Below are positions 56,303-64,000 of a DNA stretch of 64,000 bases, piece after piece (position 1 is the first letter of the stretch; each line of letters opens with the position of its first letter). Under the pieces are notes generated by a model, which did not search any database, was not told where the DNA came from, and saw only the letters and a list, made by a program, of their open reading frames with translations. The position numbers and the translations under genes are program-made. Location: contig CM028328.1 in assembly GCA_016647705.1 (NCBI GenBank), forward strand, positions 45,496,147 through 45,560,146, read 5' to 3'. The stretch comes from Eucommia ulmoides. Its lineage: Eukaryota; Streptophyta; Magnoliopsida; Garryales; Eucommiaceae.

Positions 56303-59300
56303 TAACGCACCTCGGATTTAGGGGTGTGCAATAGATCGGTCAACCCGCAAAACCAGCCCAAACTGCCAAACCCGCACCGCAAAACAACTACATAATACTA
56401 ACCTATGCATTGCGTGGGTGTTAAATCTTGGAACTCACATATGTATAGGCGGGTTACGGTTTGACCCATTTTCTTACTGGTTCAACTTGCCTGCCCGAGT
56501 AGACACAAAGCGACGTCGTTTTAGAATTTATTACTTACATTTGTAAAAAACAAAATCTATTTTTGTGATGGCTTACAAAGTATATTATAGTTTTTTTTTC
56601 TTGTTTTTGTGTTACTATAATTTTATCGCAATTTTTTCACAAATTTTTGTAATGTAATGGTTTTTCTTTTTAGTAATATTTATTATATTTTAAGAGCAAT
56701 CCACGGTTTTAATTAGTTCAACCCGAAAATAGGCTCAACTCGTACACTATTGAGTAGCCCATGGTTTAAACGAACCAACCTGCATAATCCAACCCATCCC
56801 AATCTACACACCATTAAGCGGTCTATGGTTCAAACTAACCCAAATACCTAGTATTAATTTGGTTTTTAGTTTTGGCCCAACCCATCCCAATACGCCCGCT
56901 ACCCACCCCTACCCGGATTTCGATAGAGAAAGAATTAGAGAATCGAGAAGAGGATAAAAATAAGTTTCATCCCGTCCTATCTAAGTCATCCAAATCCGTT
57001 CATTTTGAAAATAGTTTTTCAAGGGCTTTTCTAGGCATCGGTTTTTAAAAACTTCTTGGGCTGAGATGTTTTGTTAAAAATTGAGTCGCCACCTAGCATG
57101 GGGTTAAATAGTGTGCTAAGTCACCAGGATTTTGGAAATTCATATTTCCTTTTGAAATGGCCCGTGTTTTGACTTTCATAGGTCTATATACCAAAGATAT
57201 TTTTTTAAGTTTGGAGTCAGTTATGCTTGGGGAAGGTGTTAGACATCCCAAGACACCTGTCCGAAGATGGTACCCCGTAGATATTCACTATTAAACACTA
57301 TCCAAATAGTTTTCTTTGATTTACTTAAACAAAATAATTCCCCATTTTTAAAGTTTGTGTTCTTTTTATCTTTTTTTTGGACATGATTTAATGGAAAGCA
57401 AGTAAATGCTATAGCTACTACTAGTTAGCAATACCCAATAATAGTTAATATATAGAAAGGTATGTAAATATGCAAGTTATAATAAATTAAATGCAAACTA
57501 AGACGAACCCGGACGTAGGTTGCCTACATATACCAAAAGAGAATCAGGTCTTTACGTAGTTCGTTTCGGTTAGGTTAAAGGATATGGTTTATTATTAAAT
57601 GTATGACCAAACCCTTATGGGTTGCCTACGTACTTTGGGTAGTTACCAAAGATTAGGGCAGACGTAGTTCATTCTTGTCTCGTTGAAAATTGGATTCATT
57701 ATTAGAGATGTGAGCGAACCCTTATGGATTGCCTACGTACTTTGGGTGGTGGTTACTAATGATCAAGTCAGACATAATTCATCCGTGTTAAGTTTAAAAG
57801 CTAGGTTGGTTTTAGTTAAAAGCTGAGTTGGTTTTAGTTAAAGGACTGATTTGTTTTAGTTAATTTCAGTTGCTTAGTAGTTAGTTTTCGGTGTGAACAA
57901 CCTGAATCACAACCTTAATTAGCTATTATTAACAATTTTTAAAGTTGTGAACAATCTAAATTGCAACCTTAATTAGGTTTATTATTAATTGCTTCTTAAG
58001 TGTTCTTGATGTTCATGTAATAGTTTTGTATGATTTTGAAATGCTTGGAATGATTTATGTATGATTTGAGTATAGTTTGGTTATTATAGTGATGATTAAG
58101 TGTTTGGTTGGTTGTTTTAGCAAGATTAAGTGTTTGTTTTGATCGATTATGAGTTATGTGAGTTATATACTTGGAATTAAAGTGTGTTAACTACATGATT
58201 CTACCATATACAAGCAACACATAAAAGATTAACCAAAGATCATAGGGTGTTTTATAGAAACATAACTACTTAGGGGATGTGGTCTTCACTAAGTGTTTAG
58301 CTCATTTTTCTCCTTAATCTTCTTGTTCAGTGGTTGATCGACTGTTGATTGGTGGTTGTCAATTCCTCGAGTTCTTATCCAAGAACCCAAGAACACCCTA
58401 CTTATAAGATGTGGTCATCCCTAAGTAGCTAGTCACCCATTCTTCTTAGCCCCCTTTCCTCGGTGTTGCTTGATGGTCGTCGATTCCTCGAGTTCTTGTT
58501 CTAAGAACTTCAAGAACACATTCCAAGCTCGGAATTCAGCAAAATAATGACATGTTATTTAATAAATATGCTTGAGAGGCCTAGGACCCGATAGAGTTGC
58601 TCGCGTTTAGAGAGAGAAGTTAGGCCTTCAAGACTTGAAAAAATGAGAGGGCTGGCCTTGTATTTCTAAAATTGGGGGCCTATGCATTGGCCAAAGCGCT
58701 GGCCAATCTAGGCTGTTCCCTAGGTAGTGTTTGGCCTGGGGGGCTACTTGTCTTGCTTTGATCTTGTTTGGCTTGGAATGAATTTAGTATAGGAAGTGGG
58801 ATTCCTAAAGATTTGGTAATCATTACCAATGATTGGAAATCATTACCAATCATTTTCTCTCCTCCAATCAAAATCCTTGCACATAGGTGCATTTATGACT
58901 TGATGTGATGGAACCGGTTCGGTTTAGGGGCTAAGTACCGGTTAGATCTACTATTTCGGTTTGGTCGTCATAAATGCATCCAAGGTTCATTGTATCAAGT
59001 CCTTATGTGTCACTTTTTATTTAATTCAAGGTGATGAGTCATGACTTTAAGGGTACTCCCACGATTGGGTATGGATGGAATCGGATAAACTTGGCTTATA
59101 ATCGTCGGTTGATTTTCAAGTATCCTAGTTAGCCTTAGATATTTTGGTGAAAATATCTAGGTTCAATGTATTCACCCCTTCTATGTCATCCCTAAGAATT
59201 TAATTCTTGATGGGATGAGAATTTAATGAATTGCTTAGAGGTCACTCATCCGGTTTGAGTTTGATAACGGGTCGTCACGATTCAAGGTTTTCGGTTGGTT

Positions 59301-60145
59301 CTACGATATTTTGCTTAAAATATATGGATGCCTTGAATGTGGTCTTTACATGTCATCCCAAGCATTTAATGCTTGATGGTGTTGGCATTCATTTCTCATT
59401 GAATGCCTTACTTAGGTGGCGAACCGAATTGGTTTAGTTTCGATAACGGTTGGTTATACCCTAAGTGTATTAGTTATCTTCCTTAGCCATTTGGTAGGTG
59501 AATTCTAGGAAGGTTCATCACTCATTAAAAGGCTTCATGTTTGGGCCTTAAATGATGGCTACTCCCTTGATTCATTAGGCCTAGGGTGGTTTATCAAGAT
59601 TACTTGGATTTTATGAAAATTCAAGTCAATCCCAACTCTTTAATCACCTTATGATTTAGGGATTTTTTCATGACCTTTCCAAGCATTTATTAAGGTTTAT
59701 TGGATTGTTTCTTGGAAGTATTTGTTGTGGAATTCATGAAAGAAACAATTATTTTTGGTGTTAAATTGATAAGATTTTGTGAAAAGTAAATGTTTCAAAG
59801 ACGGGGTGAGTAACTGAGTTAATTGTTTGAAATTTTCTATAATTTAAGTGTAGTGACTAAAATTTATCTATAGTATATATGATTTTATGAAAATCAAACT
59901 TTAGTAGAGTCATTTTAGACCTCCTTAAATCATGGAAATTTCAAGTTTGACCTGAAACTTTTACTTAGTTGTATTTTGTCAAATTCAACATTTTATCGTT
60001 TTTGTCATGTTTTTTTTTATTGTTTAGTATAGTATATAGTGTGATATCAGATAAAAATTCATTCTCTTTAAACCTAAGTTTAAAGTTTATCTGAACTTGT
60101 ACTTAATCCGACACTGATTGAGCGGGATAAAATGCGGTTTCCACA
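56303..60145 (-). repeat. Gypsy 5' LTR, minus strand, carrying a hAT-type MITE
   Basis: About 3.24 kb without the MITE. In sense orientation it starts at 60145 (TGTGGAAACCGCATTTTATC) and ends near 56303 (GAGGTGCGTTA), just before the primer site. It matches 23077-26628 over its whole length in inverse orientation. It contains modules with TGCCTACGTACTTTGGGTAG (57510-57790), GTTGTGAACAAYCT hairpins (57890-57980) and the duplicated 125-bp segment (58.26-58.53 kb). Confidence 0.88.
56319..56911. mobile_element. hAT-type non-autonomous element (MITE), 593 bp
   Basis: The termini are TAGGGGTGTGCAATAG at the left and CGCTACCCACCCCTA at the right, flanked by an 8-bp target duplication with one mismatch (CTCGGATT at 56311-56318, CCCGGATT at 56912-56919). 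The uninterrupted gypsy LTR is seen at 26600-26628. No coding region. The outer TAGGGGTGT matches the end of the hAT at 3666, so it may have been moved by that or a related transposase. Confidence 0.88.
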
Positions 60146-60795
60146 AATGTCTTAAGCATGCTAGCATGGAGTAGATTTTTAATTTGTCTAAGAAACATTT
60201 TGTATGTGGATTACTTTCTATCAAATATATTAAAGATAAAGTATGATATGCATGTCAATTAAGTAAGCAATCTAGGTCATCAATCAAAAAGTAGTTGCAT
60301 ACGTGCACATAAAAAATGTCTTGGATTATTAAGTCTTCATTTATTTGGTCCTAATGATATTAGTAGCTTAGGAGGAAAGTTTTCTGCTTTTGTGATTATT
60401 GATGACTACAATATTGTTTTTGTATAGTATATAGTGTGATCTTAGGTAGAAATTCATTCCCTTTAAAATTTATCGGAACTTGTACTTGATCCGACAATGA
60501 TTGAGCGAGACAAAATGCAGTGTCTATAGATGTCTTGGGCATGCTAGCATGGAGTATATTTTTAATTTGTCTAAGAAACATTTTGTATGTCGATTACTTT
60601 CTATCAAATATGTTAACAATAAAGTATAAGATGCATGTCAATTAAGTAAGCAATCTAGGTCATCATTCAAAAAGTAGTTGCATACGTCCACATTAAAAAT
60701 GTCTTGGATTATTAAATCTAGGTTTATTTGGTCCTAATGATATTACTAGCTTAGAAGGAACGTTTTATGCTTTTGTGATTGTTTATGACTACTCT
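60019..60795 (+). repeat. Tandem duplication of about 390 bp spanning the gypsy LTR/copia junction
   Basis: Unit 1 (60019-60411) and unit 2 (60412-60795) each contain the last about 125 bases of the gypsy LTR followed by about 265 bases of copia integrase. Unit 2 lacks a stretch of about 20 bases in the LTR part. The duplication therefore arose after the gypsy had inserted into the copia. Confidence 0.9.
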
Positions 60796-63070
60796 AGACT
60801 TACATGGGTATTTTTCTTATTTAATAAAAGTTAGGTGGCATCTATATTTTCTAAGTTTTGTAAGTACGTGAAAAATGAGAAACAATCATGCATTATAAAC
60901 ATCTGTAGTGATAGAGGCAGAAAAATTAAAAATGAGGAAATCATTAGCTATTGTGATGGACATGGATGTTCTCACAACTTCTCTGCACCAAGAACACTAT
61001 AACAAAATGGGATTGTGGAAAGAAAGAACATGATGCTTCAAGAAATGGCCCAGACTATGCTCAATTAGAATAATCTTCCTGATTATTTTTGGGCCAAAGC
61101 AGTAAGTACTCCTTGTCATGTTATTAATCGTGTATCTATTTGAATAGGTTTTGATAAAACTTTTGTGAGATTTGGAATGGAAAAAATATAAATATATCTT
61201 ATTTTAAATGATAAGGAAAAGTTGGGGAAGTTTGATACTAAATCTGACCATGATATTTTTCTTGGATATGTTTCAGATAGTAAGGCATATAGAGTTCACA
61301 ATAAACAATAATTAGTTATGAAACAATCTATGCATGTGGTATTTGAAGAATCTAATCCATTTATATCGAGAAAGGATTTGGATGGTGATGATGCAGGTAT
61401 AATGACAAAGCATAAGAACCAGGAAAATGAATCCGGAAATAAATCATCAATCCTTATGAAAAGAATCCACAAAATGAAGGGATGACCTTATCACGAGCTA
61501 TAAGGACAATTCTGTGACATTCGGTTGAAGATATTATTGGAAATTTTGAAAAGGTGTAAGTACTAGGTCATCTCTTAAAGATATTGTTAGTCTTGCATTT
61601 ATATCTCAAATTGAGCCTAAAACTATTAACGAAGTTTTGACTGATGAATCTTAGATCTCCGCTATGAAAGAAGAATTACTTCAATTTAAGAAGAATTAAG
61701 TTTGGTCTGTAGTCTCTAGACCTGACTTTCATCCCGTTATTGGCACTAAATAGGTTTATCCTAATAAAAAGGATGAAATATGTATGGTAATTAGAAATAA
61801 AGCAATATTAGTAGCACATGACTATGATCAAGAAGAGGGTATAGATTATTATGAAACATATGATAATATTGCAAGATGAGAAGCTATTAGAACGTTATTA
61901 GCTTTTCATGTTCACGTAATTTTAAATTATTTCAAATGGATGCTAAGAATACTTTCTTAAATGGATTTTTAATAGATTAAGTTTATGTGGAACAACCACC
62001 TGGTTTTGAAAATGATAAATTGTCCGATCATGTTTTTAAACTACTGAAAGTTTTGTATGGACTCAAACAAGTTCCTCGAGCTTGGTATGAGAGACTTATC
62101 TGGTACTTAATTGAGAATGGTTTTTGAAGTGGTCTAAGTGATATAGCTTTCTTTGTTAAGCAAAATGAATGTGACATGCTGCTAGTACAAATATATGTAG
62201 ATGATATTATCTTCAGTTTTACTAATAAAGATTTTTGCCAAGAGTTTGCCCAGATTATGAAAGTAGAATTCGAAATGAGAATGATATGAGAATTAATATT
62301 CTTTCTCGGGCTACAAACAAACAAAATAAAGAAAGAATCTTTATCAATCAATCCAAGTAACGGATACAAAAATGGAAACAAACGATATGGGAGAAAATGT
62401 CAATGAAAACATGTATTAAGGTATGATCGGTAGCTTGCTGTATCTTAATACTAGTAGATCTGACATGATGTTTAGTGTATGTTTGTGTGCGAGATTTTAA
62501 TCTTACCCGATAGAATCGCATTTAAATGTTGTCAAGCAGATCTTTTGGTATCTAAAAGGAACTTGTGATCTAGGATTATGGTATCCTAGGGGGAGTGATT
62601 TTACCTCGAATAGTTACTTTGACGTTGATTTTGCAGGATGCAAAGTTGAGCGTAAAAGTACAAGTGGATCATTCTACTTCTTGGGACAAGCATTAATTTC
62701 TTGGTTAATAAGAAATAAAATTATATTGCCTTATCTATGATTGAGGCAAAATATATAACAACTGGTAACTATTGTGCACAAATTATATACATTAAATAGG
62801 AATTACATGATTTTTTTATTTACATGGAGGAAATTCATATCTATTGTGATAATAAAAGTGTTATATGTTTAAGCAAGAATCCAACAAGGCGCTCACGAAT
62901 TAAGGACATAGAGATACGTCATCATTTCATTCATGATCACATTCGAAAATAAGATGTTACTATTGAATATGTTGATACTTCAGACCAAATTGCGGATATT
63001 TTTACTAAACTCTAGCTGAAGATCAATTTATTAAAATTATTCGGGGTTTAGGTATGGCTAGGCATAATGA
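60146..63070 (+). mobile_element. Ty1/copia (SIRE-like) fossil: integrase, reverse transcriptase, RNase H
   Basis: In order: GAG-pre-integrase and integrase core (to about 61.1 kb, with a NGIVERKN motif near 61007), integrase-RT linker (61.2-61.6 kb), reverse transcriptase (61.6-62.4 kb, with YVDD at 62195-62206), and RNase H ending near 63070. Domain order is the copia order. The relatedness of linker and RNase H to the fragments at 1-437 and 26.63-27.25 kb shows one lineage. It is broken in many places and old. No envelope-like frame lies between RNase H and the LTR. Confidence 0.93.
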
Positions 63071-63370
63071 TGTGTGCCTAGAATAGATATTTTGATAATT
63101 CGGCCCCACTTTTGGAGATGACAAATGAGGAGAAGTTGTATGATGTTTTTAAAAAATAATATTTGTTCTCCTAAGCATCAATTCATAAAAATAATTAAAT
63201 AAAGGGAGTAATAGTGTGTTATGCTGATAGTGAATATCGTTTTTGATATTTTTCCCTCATAAACAGTTCTTAAATGAGTTAAAATTAGTCTTCATATTTA
63301 GGGGGAGCGTAATTACATTTTTTATTGAGAAAACATCAATGTTAGTTATCATCATAAAAAATGGAGAGAT
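63071..63370 (+). mobile_element. Copia 3' untranslated part and purine tract
   Basis: AT-rich DNA between the polyprotein end and the LTR. A GGGGGAGC stretch at about 63301 and AAAATGGAGAGAT just before 63371 are candidate polypurine tracts. Confidence 0.7.
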
Positions 63371-64000
63371 TGTTGAACCTAATATTTTGATAGACAATTG
63401 ATCATTGATCTTTTACGGAACTAGTTGGTTTATTAAGTGATTTCAGAAAAAGTTCTATGTGTTTAAATGAGAAAAAAAATGAATAAAAAAGGTTAATCGT
63501 TGAAGATTTACAAGATGAAAATTTTACGAAGCGATTCATGATAGGTTCAAAGTGAAGACATTGAAGATTTTTGGAGCATTGGAGATTTTTTGTATTTTTA
63601 ATTAAAACCAACTCATCACTCTTATGCTCATAATGCAACCCGAATTAGGATCACGCACAACACTTTAAAATAAGTCATGTTATGTGTGTTATAGTCAGAA
63701 ATGATAAAAATTTAAGATCCTAATAGATTTTAGGAAGTGCTAAAATCATAAAAATATTTTTGACACATAAAACGATAAAGTTTTAGGTCAATTCGGTCAA
63801 CGAACAAAAAGGGTCAGTCAACTAACCAAAGTAATAGCTTGAAAGACGACGAGAGAGAAAGTTACTGGCCAATTCAGTCAACTAATAAAATGAGTCGGTT
63901 GACTAACGAAAACAATGGCTTGAAGGGAGTTAAAAAAAGAGCCCACTAACCAAATCGGTCAACCAACTAAGCGGGTCGGTCGACAGACGGACAATTGAGC
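63371..64000 (+). repeat. 3' LTR of the copia, running off the window
   Basis: It starts TGTTGAACCTAATATTTTGA after a purine tract. It shares with the solo LTRs at 5.22-7.44 and 10.67-16.99 kb the start, an ATTAGGATCACGCACAACAC stretch (63646), and the GGTCAAC/GGTCGAC repeat cluster (63780-63990). At least 630 bp; the end lies outside the window. Confidence 0.88.

Noticed and set aside
57070-57100. Second TGGCGACTC-like site as gypsy primer site and LTR end
   Set aside because: The stretch to 56303 is also present in the plus-strand LTR up to 26628, where copia sequence begins, so the LTR end is at 56303/26628 and this site is internal to the LTR.
1-64000. A host gene, tRNA, rRNA or a prokaryote-type operon
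   Set aside because: None of the open frames outside the transposable elements shows a recognisable protein family, and no RNA gene was seen; the composition and elements are those of plant heterochromatin.

Overview
This is a piece of repeat-dense, AT-rich plant nuclear DNA, most likely heterochromatin of a eudicot. The species cannot be told from the sequence. The evidence is the element content: Ty1/copia of the SIRE/Maximus type with long LTRs, Ty3/gypsy of the Tat/Ogre type with several-kb LTRs and a tRNA-Arg-type primer site, gag-only TR-GAG retrotransposons, an Ac-like hAT, and a MuDR element carrying a plant mobile domain (PMD) gene. I see no intact host gene, rRNA, tRNA or CRISPR array. 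Almost every base that can be assigned belongs to a transposable element or to tandem repeats inside one.

Left block (1-28 kb): a copia fragment enters from the left edge, followed by several minisatellites. Next comes a plus-strand gypsy element: gag near 3.6/9.3 kb, a long non-coding 3' part, and an LTR at 23.08-26.63 kb. A hAT (3666-9258) interrupts its gag with an 8-bp target duplication. The hAT itself carries a solo copia LTR (5.22-7.44 kb). A second solo copia LTR (10.67-16.99 kb) sits in the gypsy and carries a one-LTR TR-GAG (11.86-15.79 kb). The gypsy LTR ends directly against copia RNase H sequence (26.63-27.25 kb), followed by that copia's 3' region and LTR.

Middle (28.8-39 kb): a 6.9-kb MULE (28798-35710) with long inverted ends and a 10-bp target duplication splits the copia LTR. 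It encodes a MURA transposase and a PMD protein on the same strand. After it come AT-rich sequence, a 116-bp tandem duplication, a fold-back MITE and two Helitron-like 3' ends.

Right block (39-64 kb): a plus-strand copia (protease part at 39.1 kb; integrase, RT and RNase H at 60.1-63.1 kb; LTR from 63371 past the edge) is split by minus-strand gypsy sequence of the same family as the left block. This holds a partial gypsy LTR (39.6-47.5 kb) with a two-LTR TR-GAG inside it (39970-45438), gypsy internal DNA (47.85-56.30 kb) with a solo TR-GAG LTR (54855-56224), and a second gypsy LTR (56.30-60.15 kb) with a hAT-type MITE. The left and right gypsy copies are inverted relative to each other. The same copia segment adjoins the gypsy LTR start three times.

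Most notable are the PMD-bearing MULE with hairpin-rich ends, the small TR-GAG family seen in three structural states, and the repeated gypsy/copia junction. All coordinates and similarities were judged by eye; no alignment or database search was run.
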